64,000 nucleotides of DNA, from contig NZ_SJXJ01000004.1 in the NCBI RefSeq assembly GCF_004337695.1, forward strand, positions 222,281 to 286,280, read 5' to 3'. Both the position numbers and the translations under genes were made by a program. The DNA comes from Tenacibaculum sp. M341. Its GTDB lineage: Bacteria; Bacteroidota; Bacteroidia; Flavobacteriales; Flavobacteriaceae. Below, piece after piece: positions 27,701 to 35,294 of this stretch. How positions within the stretch are numbered: position 1 is the first letter of the stretch; each line of letters starts with the position of its first letter. The notes beneath the pieces are model-generated. The model did not search any database and was not told where the DNA came from. It worked only from the letters and a program-made list of their open reading frames with translations.

Positions 27701-28966
27701 GTATTCAATTCGGATATAAGTACTTGGGATGTTAGTAATGTAATTGATATGAATGCAATGTTTTTTAATGCTAAATCTTTTAATCAAGATATTAGTAATT
27801 GGAATGTTGGAAATGTTACTAATATGCATAGAATGTTTATGTCTGCTAGTTCTTTCGATCAAGATATAGGAGATTGGAATGTAAGTAATGTTATAGATAT
27901 GTCTGAAATGTTTAAATCAGCAAAACTTTCTACAGAAAACTATGATGCCTCTTTGATAGGGTGGAGTAAACAAAAATTACAAGAAAATGTTCCTTTTGAC
28001 GGAGGAAATAGCAATTACTGTGATGGAGAGAAAGCAAGGGAAGATATTATTTCTAAATTCAATTGGACGATTACAGATTCAGGAAGAGATATAGCTTGTG
28101 TTCAATTAGATTTAACTAAATCAACCATTACAGCACTTCCGCAAAATGTAAATATTAATAAGGGTAAATCCTCTTTGATAACTGTTCAGTTGAAAGACGA
28201 ATTAGGAAATAGTTTTACAAGATCTACTGAGTTGGTAAGTATTGCTTCAACAAAAGGAGTTGTAAATACTATTCAAAATTTAGGAAATGGACTTTACCAA
28301 ACGCAATTAAGAGACGATTCTGTAGGTACCGCAATCGTTTCTTATAAAGTCGGAGAAGAAAATGGAATCCAAAATGCTTTAGTAAGTTTTTATAAACCAT
28401 TAGGATGCCAAATAGCTTTTAATATTAAGGCAGATCAAGATATAACAGGAGCAAAAGGTAGATACAGGTTAGTTTCTAATTCAGAAGCAAGAAGTGAAAC
28501 CTCTTGGAATGTGTTTGATATACTTGATTTTAATAATTCGCTAACTCCTTTAATTAGAGAGGAAGGAGAGTATCAATTGGAGGTTATGATTAAAGGTTTG
28601 AATGGAGTTTGGACAGATTGGTATTCGCATTCATCGTTTATAATTAATGATTGCCAAGCGGTTGAAGGTGCTTCTGTAGAGGTTTATAAGGGGGATTGTA
28701 AGGCTGTAATTCGAGGTAAAATCAAACTCTTTTTTGAGAATAATGATGCTGGAATTAAGTTGTATAAAGATGCGAGTTTAAGAATTCCTTTTGACGGAAA
28801 TGATGAGTCTTATGTGGTTCTTGATGAGGTTTCAGAATCAGATGCAAGTAGAGAGGTTGCTGTAGTTAAAACAGTTGTTTTTAATGTAAGTAATGAGGGG
28901 ATTGTTTCTAATTTGCGTCCTTGTAGTTTAGGTGATGTTTCTGATAATGTTGAAGATGAATCTTAA
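24782..28966 (+). CDS. Giant DUF285/BspA-type repeat protein 2, eCIS-linked
   Basis: A 1394-aa paralogue of the preceding giant, beginning with the same MEEKxFFITTWQTTTDNESITIP. Order: PKD-like domain (~7-75), 13 DUF285 units (residues 130-460; 25 or 27 residues, the longer ones with KWKDKLGKV), SNYC cap (~475-520), invasin-like Ig (~522-615), second PKD (~620-700), 12 units (746-1049), cap, Ig (~1115-1205), shared C-terminal module (1225-1291) and a final Cys-containing tail (YKGDC, LYKDASLRIPF). No signal peptide and no T9SS tail. It is the last gene before a strong terminator. The unit composition (FNADISEW) differs from giant 1 (FNQPIGNW), which would change the exposed solenoid face. Probably an alternative or additional fibre/adhesin. 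Confidence 0.82.
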   Translation: MEEKEFFITTWQTTTDNESITIPTIGGGYNYTIRWDDSNIDERVTGSATFTYKEPGIHTIKIGGQFPRIYFNNKGNKDKMLSIEQWGSIQWETFTGAFYGCSNLILNTLDVPDLSRVSDMSFMFAFTKKLNSGLSKWNVENVTNMSNMFLFSEGFNADISDWNVVNVENMSTMFRGAVSFNRDLSKWGDKVAKVTDMSSMFYGAKEFNENISNWNVSRVIDMSFMFSGAEKFNIDISDWNVVNVENMSAMFQSASSFSVDISEWQVNKVTDMSFMFSGTEEFNADLSKWKDKLGKVTTMKGMFQSTKKFNADISEWDVNNVTDMSVMFSRAEVFNADISRWNVSRVVDMGTMFQSTKKFNADISEWDVSKVKNMSVMFSGAEEFNADLSKWKDKLWNVTTMKGMFQSTKKFNADISEWNVSNVTNMRFMFSNSLLFDRDIGNWNVENVKDMGAMFNNSKLSTTNYDALLIGWSKLTLEPNVGFDGGRSNYCKAEEARAEIIRKYKWGITDDGKDLLCGKQIIDVYTSTITAQPTEVIADGVSVSTITVQLLDTNGVKVTEGGETVTIKTTLGNLSNVTDNLNGTYTATLSSTTSGKAEVSFSIKEEDSTNKANVSFVEDTESFITTWQTITDNESITIPTRGSEYNYTVDWGDGFTESELRGNATHIYAKPGIYTVKIKGSFPQIFFNNQGDKDKILTIEQWGIIQWKAMNNAFHGCSNLTSNASDAPDLSLVTTTYGMFNQATSFNADLNDWDVSNVTNMSLMFAYASIFNGDISNWDVKSSKYMSGMFWHASMFNQDISNWNVSGVIDMSLMFYFAVKFNKDLSKWNEKVSQVELMGNMFGNAILFDGNIGGWNVNNVTHMSSMFNGAKAFNSDISNWNVSKVENMNFMFSGAISFNRDLSKWNVSKVTNMRCMFQGAKKFNANLNDWNVSEVTDMDCMFASASEFSSDLYKWKDKLGKVERMSQMFSNTEVFNSDISTWDVSNVIDMNAMFFNAKSFNQDISNWNVGNVTNMHRMFMSASSFDQDIGDWNVSNVIDMSEMFKSAKLSTENYDASLIGWSKQKLQENVPFDGGNSNYCDGEKAREDIISKFNWTITDSGRDIACVQLDLTKSTITALPQNVNINKGKSSLITVQLKDELGNSFTRSTELVSIASTKGVVNTIQNLGNGLYQTQLRDDSVGTAIVSYKVGEENGIQNALVSFYKPLGCQIAFNIKADQDITGAKGRYRLVSNSEARSETSWNVFDILDFNNSLTPLIREEGEYQLEVMIKGLNGVWTDWYSHSSFIINDCQAVEGASVEVYKGDCKAVIRGKIKLFFENNDAGIKLYKDASLRIPFDGNDESYVVLDEVSESDASREVAVVKTVVFNVSNEGIVSNLRPCSLGDVSDNVEDES
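25169..26161 (+). repeat. DUF285 repeat block 1 of giant gene 2 (13 units)
   Basis: Thirteen units, ten of 25 residues and three of 27 (331 residues). The 27-residue units (3, 7 and 11) recur every four units, giving a 300-bp-scale higher-order period. Units 7 and 11 are nearly identical (FNADLSKWKDKL...TTMKGMFQSTKK). Confidence 0.93.
27017..27928 (+). repeat. DUF285 repeat block 2 of giant gene 2 (12 units)
   Basis: Twelve units, ten of 25 and two of 27 residues (304 residues). The last two units and the following cap are close copies of the end of block 2 in giant gene 1 (23543-23760), with long stretches of identical DNA. Confidence 0.93.
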
Positions 28967-28987
28967 GCAATAAATTAAATGATAATA

Positions 28988-29021
28988 AAAAAAGCTGTCT
29001 AAAATTTTTAGACAGCTTTTT
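28988..29021. terminator. Bidirectional terminator closing the eCIS locus
   Basis: Inverted repeat AAAAAGCTGTCTAAAA / TTTTAGACAGCTTTTT, flanked by A and T runs, lies between the stop of giant gene 2 (+) and the convergent Kbp-like gene (-). It would work in both directions and marks the end of the eCIS transcription unit. Confidence 0.88.
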
Positions 29022-29043
29022 GCTTTTGGTTATATATTTTCAA

Positions 29044-29514
29044 TTAGTCCACTAAAGGTGGAATTCTTAATACTTGACCAGGATAAATTTTATCAGGGTG
29101 AGATAACATTGGTTTGTTAGCTTCAAAAATTACAGGATACTTCATCGCATCGCCATAAAATTCTTTAGCTATTTTACCTAAAGTATCTCCACTCATCACA
29201 GTATGGAATTGTGCCATTTCTTCAACAGCAACTTCTTCTACTTCAGCAACAGTCATGTTATCTTCAACAGTAGCAATACCTTCAGTATTACCAACCACTA
29301 AAACAACTTTTTCTTTAGTCGCTAAATCAGCAGCTTCTCCTGTAATAGTTGCTTTGTCATCATCAACACTAACATTTAAATCAGCTACTGATAATTCTAA
29401 TGCATTTACAGCATCAACTAGTTTTCCAGCTTTTTCTGCAGCTTCTTCTTCAGTAGTTTTACCTATTCCGAAAACTTTAGCACCTGCATTTTTAATAAAT
29501 GAAAATAAACCCAT
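29044..29514 (-). CDS. kbp: BON-LysM protein (YgaU/Kbp-like)
   Basis: A 156-aa protein matching the E. coli Kbp (YgaU) layout: start MGLFSFIKNAGAKVF, one BON domain (~25-90, ATITGEAADLATKEKVVLVVGN) and a C-terminal LysM (~103-154, VMSGDTLGKIAKEFYG, ending EANKPMLSHPDKIYPGQVLRIPP). The E. coli protein is a cytoplasmic potassium sensor with no signal peptide, and none is seen here. It differs in an Ala/Glu-rich linker. It is convergent with the eCIS operon, so it is probably an ordinary neighbour rather than a particle component, even though its LysM resembles that of the eCIS adaptor only in general fold. Confidence 0.9.
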   Translation of the reverse strand: MGLFSFIKNAGAKVFGIGKTTEEEAAEKAGKLVDAVNALELSVADLNVSVDDDKATITGEAADLATKEKVVLVVGNTEGIATVEDNMTVAEVEEVAVEEMAQFHTVMSGDTLGKIAKEFYGDAMKYPVIFEANKPMLSHPDKIYPGQVLRIPPLVD

Positions 29515-29594
29515 TCTTTTAATTTTTTGTTATTAATATTTGTTCTATTGTATAAGCAATATACAAATTTTATACCATAAAATTATTTTTTAAT

Positions 29595-30635
29595 CTATTC
29601 AAAAGAGTTCCAACCTTGAGCTTTTAATTTAATTTGCTGATTAGCACGAGTTATTAAATTTTTACCAACGTTTTCTTCAGTAATATGACCAATGACAGTA
29701 AAATTTGGATTTCCTTTTAATTTGTCAAAATCATCCATAGAAATGGTAAAAAGTAACTCATAATCTTCACCACCACTTAAAGCTACCATAGTAGAATCTA
29801 TTTCAAATTCCTCGCAGGTTGAAATCACTTGAGGATCTAAAGGAAGCTTGTCTTCGTAAATATTGCAACCAACTTTGCTTTGTGTACAAATGTGCATTAT
29901 TTCTGAAGATAAACCATCAGAAATATCAATCATAGATGTTGGTTTAATATCTAGGTCTTTTAATAATTTTACCACATCTTTTCTAGCTTCAGGTTTTAGT
30001 TGACGTTCAACTAGGTATGAGTAAGCTTCTAAGTCTGGTTGACTTTGAGGGTTTACTTTAAAAACTTCTTTTTCTCTTTCTAAAACTTGTAATCCAAGAT
30101 AAGCACCGCCAATATCACCTGTTACAACAATTAAATCATTAGGTTTTGCACCATCTCTATATACAATATCTTCTTTTTTAGCACTTCCCAATGCTGTAAT
30201 AGAAATAAGTATTCCTTTGGTAGAAGAAGTAGTATCACCTCCAATTAAATCAACTTTATAAGTATCACAAGCTAATTGAATTCCTGTATATAATTCTTCT
30301 AAAGCCTCTAAAGGAAATCTATTAGAAACAGCTAAAGAAACAGTTATTTGTGTAGCTTCTGCATTCATAGCATATACATCTGATAAATTTACCATCACAG
30401 CTTTATATCCTAAATGTTTTAGAGGTACATAGCTAAGATCAAAATGTACGCCTTCAACTAAAAGATCAGTCGTAATTAAGGTTTCATTCGCATCAGAAAT
30501 CACTGCACAATCATCACCAATTCCTTTTTTTGTTGTTTCCTGACCTACTTTAAAGTATTTTGTTAAATGATCTATCAAACCAAATTCTCCTAATTCAGCT
30601 AAAGATGTTGCCTTTTTATTTTTGTCTTCTAACAT
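29595..30635 (-). CDS. thiL: Thiamine-monophosphate kinase
   Basis: A 346-aa protein of the ThiL/PurM-like superfamily, which phosphorylates thiamine monophosphate to the active cofactor thiamine diphosphate using ATP and Mg2+ in the cytoplasm. Visible features: the N-terminal ELGEFGLIDHL, the metal-binding GDDCAVI (~41-47), the DLLVEGVHFDL signature (~57-67), GGDTTSS (~138), TGDIGGAYLG (~172), DISDGLSSEI (~238) and SGGEDYELLF (~285). Length is normal for the family. No TPP riboswitch is visible upstream. It is transcribed divergently from the lipoprotein cassette at 30743. Confidence 0.95.
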   Translation of the reverse strand: MLEDKNKKATSLAELGEFGLIDHLTKYFKVGQETTKKGIGDDCAVISDANETLITTDLLVEGVHFDLSYVPLKHLGYKAVMVNLSDVYAMNAEATQITVSLAVSNRFPLEALEELYTGIQLACDTYKVDLIGGDTTSSTKGILISITALGSAKKEDIVYRDGAKPNDLIVVTGDIGGAYLGLQVLEREKEVFKVNPQSQPDLEAYSYLVERQLKPEARKDVVKLLKDLDIKPTSMIDISDGLSSEIMHICTQSKVGCNIYEDKLPLDPQVISTCEEFEIDSTMVALSGGEDYELLFTISMDDFDKLKGNPNFTVIGHITEENVGKNLITRANQQIKLKAQGWNSFE

Positions 30636-30669
30636 GTTGCAAAGATAAAATGTTAAATTTATTCATTAG

Positions 30670-30703
30670 TTGACTAATTGAATAAAAAATATTTATAACT
30701 TCG
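30670..30703 (+). promoter_or_regulatory. Possible Bacteroidota promoter for the lipoprotein cassette
   Basis: TTG at 30670-30672 and TAACTTCG at 30696-30703, 23 bp apart, resemble the TTG / TAnnTTTG consensus with one mismatch in the -7 box and a long spacer. The start codon is 40 bases downstream. Confidence 0.3.
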
Positions 30704-30742
30704 TAATGTAACTAATTTACAAACCCTTAAACCTTTCTTAAC

Positions 30743-32056
30743 ATGAAAAAAATAATTCTTCTATCGTTATTTGCTATTTTCATATTCTCATGCTCTTCAG
30801 ATGATCCAACACCAAATAACCCGCCAGATATGGGAGATACTGGAGGTGATTCAGGTGGAGATGACGGCGGAGACGATAACACAGGAGGAGACGGAGATGA
30901 TGGAAGTGGAGATTCAGGAGGTACAAGAACACTTTGTGTGAACGGTTTTGCAGGATCTTATCCTTGTAACGATTATGATTTAATGGCTGTAATCGATAAT
31001 GCAACATTAGCTGGTTCTGCTAGTAGTTCAGGAAGTGATATTTGGGGATGGACAGATGCTACAACATCTAAAGAATATGCAATAATTTGTATGTCTAATA
31101 CAACGGCTTTTGTAGATGTAACAGATCCAATTAATCCGGTATTTTTAGGTAGATTAAATTCAAGTGCAGGAAGTAATTCTTGGAGAGATGCTAAAGTTTA
31201 TGGAAACTATGTTTACATTGTTGCGGATAATGTTGGATCTCATGGTATGCAGGTTTTTGATTTAACTAAGCTAAGAAATGTAACTTCACCAGTAAACTTT
31301 ACTGCTGACACAGTTTATACTGGAGTAGGTAGTTGTCATAATATTGTAATAAACGAAAGTAAAGGCATGGCATACTTAGTTGGATGTAGAAGTGCCAATG
31401 GAGGAGGTCCTATTTTTATAGATATTTCTGATCCGTTAAATCCAACTTCATTAGGCAATTACAGTGGAGATGGATATTCTCACGATGCTCAGGTTGTTAC
31501 TTATAATGGTCCAGATGCAGAGCATGCAGGTAAGGAAATTTATATTGGTAGTAATGAGAATGAAGTAGTGGTTTTAGATGTTACAGATAAAGCAAATGTG
31601 ACTAAAATTTCTTCAATTAGCTATCCTCAAATAGGATATACACATCAAGGTTGGTTTACAGATAATCAAGAGTACTTTATTTTAGGAGATGAAACTGACG
31701 AACAAAGTTTCGGATTTAATACTCGTACCTTAATTTTTGATTTGAGAGATTTAGATAATCCTGTTTTATCTTCTACTTATACAGGAGAAACGCGCGCAAT
31801 AGATCATAATGGATATGTAAAAGGAAACTTATATTATATGGCTAACTATAGGGCAGGAATACGTGTTTTAGATATTTCAAATATTTCAGCAGCTACAAAC
31901 TCTATGGACGAAGTTGGTTTCTTTGATACGTATCCAAGCAATGACAATGCTTCATTTAATGGAGCATGGAGTGTGTATCCGTATTTTGCTAGTGGAAATA
32001 TCATTATAAGTGATATTGAAAGAGGTTTATTTATAGTTAGAAAATCAGGAACTTAA
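30743..32056 (+). CDS. Choice-of-anchor-B / LVIVD-repeat lipoprotein
   Basis: A 437-aa lipoprotein: signal peptide with lipobox FSC at about residues 15-17, then a Gly/Asp linker (~25-60), then a beta-propeller of LVIVD-type repeats (FVDVTDPINPVFLGRL ~115, IFIDISDPLNPTSLG ~220, VVVLDVTDKANVTKIS ~265, LIFDLRDLDNPVLSS ~330, IRVLDISNIS ~370). LVIVD/choice-of-anchor-B proteins are surface propellers of unknown activity. It is the first gene of a four-gene run with MbnP-like and MauG-like proteins, so a role in metal or redox processing at the cell surface is possible but not shown. Confidence 0.85.
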   Translation: MKKIILLSLFAIFIFSCSSDDPTPNNPPDMGDTGGDSGGDDGGDDNTGGDGDDGSGDSGGTRTLCVNGFAGSYPCNDYDLMAVIDNATLAGSASSSGSDIWGWTDATTSKEYAIICMSNTTAFVDVTDPINPVFLGRLNSSAGSNSWRDAKVYGNYVYIVADNVGSHGMQVFDLTKLRNVTSPVNFTADTVYTGVGSCHNIVINESKGMAYLVGCRSANGGGPIFIDISDPLNPTSLGNYSGDGYSHDAQVVTYNGPDAEHAGKEIYIGSNENEVVVLDVTDKANVTKISSISYPQIGYTHQGWFTDNQEYFILGDETDEQSFGFNTRTLIFDLRDLDNPVLSSTYTGETRAIDHNGYVKGNLYYMANYRAGIRVLDISNISAATNSMDEVGFFDTYPSNDNASFNGAWSVYPYFASGNIIISDIERGLFIVRKSGT

Positions 32057-32058
32057 TT

Positions 32059-33366
32059 TTGAGAGGAATAACTATTCTAATACTTATCGTACTTTTTGGA
32101 TGTTCTGAAGAGAAAATAGTACCCCAAAAAGAAGTTAAAATTGATTTTGTTAAAACGGTAGGAGGTTCCAGAAATGAAGTGGGAAGTTCTGTAGTAAGTA
32201 CTCAAGATAATGGTTATATTATTTTGGGATATGCAGATAGTAATGATGGTGATTTAAACTTTAAAACTACTACAGATTCTGATTATTTTGTATTAAAATA
32301 TAATGCAAATGACGAATTAGAATGGTCTAAAGTTTACGGAGGATCTAAAGATGATAGAGGGCTGCAAATAATTCAAACTTCCGACAACGGATTTGCAGTT
32401 TTTGGTTTTAGCGAGAGTGATGATAATGATGTTACTGTAAATAATGGTAATTCTGACTTTTGGATCACAAAATTGAATACTTCAGGAAACATAGTTTGGG
32501 AAAAATCGTTTGGCTTTTCTGGAAGAGATAATGGTAGTTCTTTAATAGCAACTTCAGATAATGGCTTTCTACTTGTAGGAGAATTAGATATAACTGCTTC
32601 TGGAGGAATGGGAAGATCTAGTTCAAACAACAATCGTCATGCAGGAGGAGATTATTGGGCAATAAAATTAAATTCTTCTGGAGATAAAGAATGGAGCAAT
32701 TTTTATGGAGGTAATTTTACTGAAACTCCTCAAGACGTAGTTCAAACAACCGATGGATTCATTATTACAGGTTTTTCGGATAGTATTGATGTAGATATTT
32801 CTAATAATAAAGGAACTTATGACTTTTGGGTTGTAAAAATAGATAACCAAGGAAAATTAATTTGGGAAAAATCATTTGGAGGTACTCAAATTGATGAATC
32901 TTACGGTATAGAAAAAACAAATGATGGAAATTTTGTTATAGTTGGTAGTACTAGAAGTAGTGATACAGACGTTTCAAGTAATAGTGGAGGTGGAGAATTA
33001 TGGTTGATAAAAATCTCTTCAGAAGGCAAACTTATTTGGGAGAAAACTTTTGGAGGTGCTAGTTTTGATGTTGGTAGAGCAATACATAAAACGAACAATG
33101 GAGATTTATTAATAGGAGGTAGCTCAAGAAGTACGAATGACGGATTTTCGAATAATGGAGAAAATGATGCTTGGGTTTTTAAAATTTCTTCTGAAGGTAA
33201 TTTAATTTGGCAGAAATTTATAGGGGGCAGTAAGCTAGACTTCCTTTACGATATTACAGAGTTACAAGATGAATCTATTGTTGCAGTTGGGGAAAGTACC
33301 AGTAACGATTTAGATATACCAGAAAACAAAGGTTTTTCAGATTTATTAATCATCAAAATAAAATAA
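32059..33366 (+). CDS. Repeat lipoprotein of the cassette (beta-propeller-like), TTG start
   Basis: A 435-aa lipoprotein. The TTG start lies two bases after the previous stop and is needed to include the signal peptide (RGITILILIVLFGC, lipobox LFGC). The mature part is about seven repeats of ~55 residues with TxDNGYIIxG, SDxDVSxNxG, DFWxxKLxxxGxxxWEKxFGG, a pattern common in Bacteroidota secreted propeller-like proteins. There is no T9SS tail. Function unknown; position within the MbnP/MauG run suggests joint expression. It is four bases upstream of the next gene. Confidence 0.8.
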   Translation: MRGITILILIVLFGCSEEKIVPQKEVKIDFVKTVGGSRNEVGSSVVSTQDNGYIILGYADSNDGDLNFKTTTDSDYFVLKYNANDELEWSKVYGGSKDDRGLQIIQTSDNGFAVFGFSESDDNDVTVNNGNSDFWITKLNTSGNIVWEKSFGFSGRDNGSSLIATSDNGFLLVGELDITASGGMGRSSSNNNRHAGGDYWAIKLNSSGDKEWSNFYGGNFTETPQDVVQTTDGFIITGFSDSIDVDISNNKGTYDFWVVKIDNQGKLIWEKSFGGTQIDESYGIEKTNDGNFVIVGSTRSSDTDVSSNSGGGELWLIKISSEGKLIWEKTFGGASFDVGRAIHKTNNGDLLIGGSSRSTNDGFSNNGENDAWVFKISSEGNLIWQKFIGGSKLDFLYDITELQDESIVAVGESTSNDLDIPENKGFSDLLIIKIK

Positions 33367-33369
33367 AAA

Positions 33370-34140
33370 ATGATCAAAAAAGCGTCTATACTTTTAATGA
33401 TAGTTATGCTGTTTTTAAGTTGTTCAAATAATGACGATTTAAAGTTAGAAAACAAAAAAGTTACATTAAATTTTATCCATTCTTGGGATGATACTTCGGT
33501 TACTAAAGCAGATTTTAATGATGTAAAGTTTACAAACGAAAATGGAGAGCAACTTAGCATTGAAAGATTAAGGTATCTTGTTTCTAAAATTAGTTTGATA
33601 GATCAAAATAGTAATGAAACTCAACTGAGTGATTATTTATTGGTTGATTTAGGCGAAGAAAATAATTTAAGCTTTTCTGCAAGTAAATTTTTATTAGAAG
33701 GAACTTATACTTTAAAGTTTAATTTTGGTTTTGACGATATAGATAATCAGAATAATTATACAGATTTAAATTCGGCTAGTTTTAATGTGCCAGATATGTT
33801 AGGTGGAGGTTACCATTATATGCAGTTTGATGGTAAATATACAAGTACTACAAATACCACTCCGTCAGCATTTAACTATCACGCAATAAAAGCGGTTGAT
33901 GTAAAGTTTCCTGAAGATCCTGTTAGAGAATCAAAGGACACTTCTTTTGCCGTAAGTTTAAGTAATATTCAAGTAGGATCTAGCAATGATTTGGTAATCA
34001 ATATTAATATGAACATTGCAGAGTGGTTTAAAAACCCTGAAACTTGGGATTTAAACATGTTAAATACAGTATTAATGCCAGATTATGATGCTCAAATATC
34101 GATGAATGCGAATGGTAAAACAGTATTTAGTTTAAAATAA
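33370..34140 (+). CDS. MbnP-like copper-binding lipoprotein
   Basis: A 256-aa lipoprotein (lipobox LSC at about residues 17-19). The mature domain has the features of the MbnP family: an N-terminal strand VTLNFIHSWDD, RLRYLVSKISL near residue 65, a DDIDNQNNYTDLN stretch, and the signature MLGGGYHYMQFDGKY (~143-157) with FNYHAIKAVDV after it. In methanotrophs MbnP is a copper-binding partner whose Trp is oxidised by the di-haem enzyme MbnH. The last base of this gene's stop is the first base of the downstream MauG/MbnH-like gene, so the pair is translationally coupled. The target Trp cannot be assigned by eye. Confidence 0.82.
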   Translation: MIKKASILLMIVMLFLSCSNNDDLKLENKKVTLNFIHSWDDTSVTKADFNDVKFTNENGEQLSIERLRYLVSKISLIDQNSNETQLSDYLLVDLGEENNLSFSASKFLLEGTYTLKFNFGFDDIDNQNNYTDLNSASFNVPDMLGGGYHYMQFDGKYTSTTNTTPSAFNYHAIKAVDVKFPEDPVRESKDTSFAVSLSNIQVGSSNDLVININMNIAEWFKNPETWDLNMLNTVLMPDYDAQISMNANGKTVFSLK

Positions 34141-35204
34141 TGACATGTAGAATACTATACATTTTTATTCTCATAATAATTACTTCTTGTTCTTCAGGTA
34201 ATGAAGAACAAGAAGTGTATACACCTGTGTCACTTAATTTACAAGTGCCAGAGTTATTTAAAAATCAATTAATAGCTCCTGTTGTACCAACAGACAATCC
34301 ACTTACTCAAGAAGGTGTTTCTTTAGGTAAAAAACTTTTTTTCGATAAACTTCTTTCAAAAGATAATACAGTTTCTTGTGCATCTTGTCATAATCCAGCT
34401 AAGGCTTTTACTGATAATTCACAATTTAGTGAAGGAGTAAATGGTACTGTTGGAGTAAGAAATTCTATGCCTCTTTTCAATTTAGCTTGGAATTTTGATG
34501 AGCGATTTGCTTGGGACGGAAAAGAGTTTGGTTTAGAAAAACAAGCTTTAGAACCAGTAACAAATCATTTAGAAATGAATAGTGACTGGCAAGAAGTTGT
34601 AAATAAATTACAGCAAGATGCTGAATATCCAAAACTATTTCGTCAAGCTTTTGGAAATGTAGAGATTACTTCAGATTTAGTTACGAAAGCAATTGCTCAA
34701 TTTGAAAGAACTTTAATTTCGAGTAATTCTAAGTTCGATCGTTTTTTAAGAGGAGAAGTTTCTTTAACTCCAGAAGAACAAAATGGTTTTAATGTGTTTA
34801 TGGATGAAGCCAGAGGTGATTGTTTTCATTGCCACGGAAGTGATAAAAATCCACTTTGGACAGATAATAAGTTTCATAATAATGGCTTAGATGCTACTTT
34901 TTCAGATCTAGGATTGGGTGCTGTAACAGGTGATCCTAATGATAATGGAAAGTTCAGATCTCCTTCGTTAAGAAATTTAGCATTTACAGCTCCTTACATG
35001 CACGATGGACGTTTTGCTACTTTAGACGAAGTAATAAATCATTATTCAGAAGGATTAAAATTTTCTTCAACAATAGATCCTTTAATGAAACAAGTAGATA
35101 GAGGTGGAGTTCAGTTATCTGATACCGATAAAGCAGATTTGAAAGCCTTTTTATTATCTCTAACCGATAATGACTTCATTAATAATCCTTCATTTCAGGA
35201 ATAA
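34140..35204 (+). CDS. Di-haem cytochrome c peroxidase (MauG/MbnH-like) lipoprotein
   Basis: A 354-aa protein with a lipobox (TSC, Cys17) and two c-type haem motifs: CASCH at residues 80-84 and CFHCH at 228-232. The fold signature of bacterial di-haem peroxidases is visible: LGKKLFFDKLLS before haem 1, FAWDGKEFGLEKQALEPV with the acidic residues near the calcium site, and FRSPSLRNLAFTAPYMHDGRF (~278-298) near the C-terminus. In the periplasm or at the cell surface it would oxidise protein partners or reduce peroxide. Overlap with the MbnP-like gene makes MbnP the probable substrate. A/T-rich DNA of 130 bp separates it from the suf operon. Confidence 0.93.
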   Translation: MTCRILYIFILIIITSCSSGNEEQEVYTPVSLNLQVPELFKNQLIAPVVPTDNPLTQEGVSLGKKLFFDKLLSKDNTVSCASCHNPAKAFTDNSQFSEGVNGTVGVRNSMPLFNLAWNFDERFAWDGKEFGLEKQALEPVTNHLEMNSDWQEVVNKLQQDAEYPKLFRQAFGNVEITSDLVTKAIAQFERTLISSNSKFDRFLRGEVSLTPEEQNGFNVFMDEARGDCFHCHGSDKNPLWTDNKFHNNGLDATFSDLGLGAVTGDPNDNGKFRSPSLRNLAFTAPYMHDGRFATLDEVINHYSEGLKFSSTIDPLMKQVDRGGVQLSDTDKADLKAFLLSLTDNDFINNPSFQE

Positions 35205-35294
35205 ATTTTCAACTTTTTCTTTATTTATAGTTAAATTTTATATAGCTATAAAGGATATTCATTTTAAAAAATGACAAAAATCATATTTTGTGAC

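Noticed and set aside
19731-27928. CRISPR array or satellite DNA in the 75-bp periodic region
   Set aside because: The repeats are in frame, have no unique spacers, and code for DUF285 units with conserved residues.
29044-29514. Kbp-like LysM protein as part of the eCIS
   Set aside because: It is on the opposite strand, beyond a terminator, and matches the housekeeping Kbp/YgaU family along its whole length.
30636-30742. TPP riboswitch for thiL
   Set aside because: The upstream region on the minus strand is short and A/T-rich and lacks the conserved TPP-riboswitch words.
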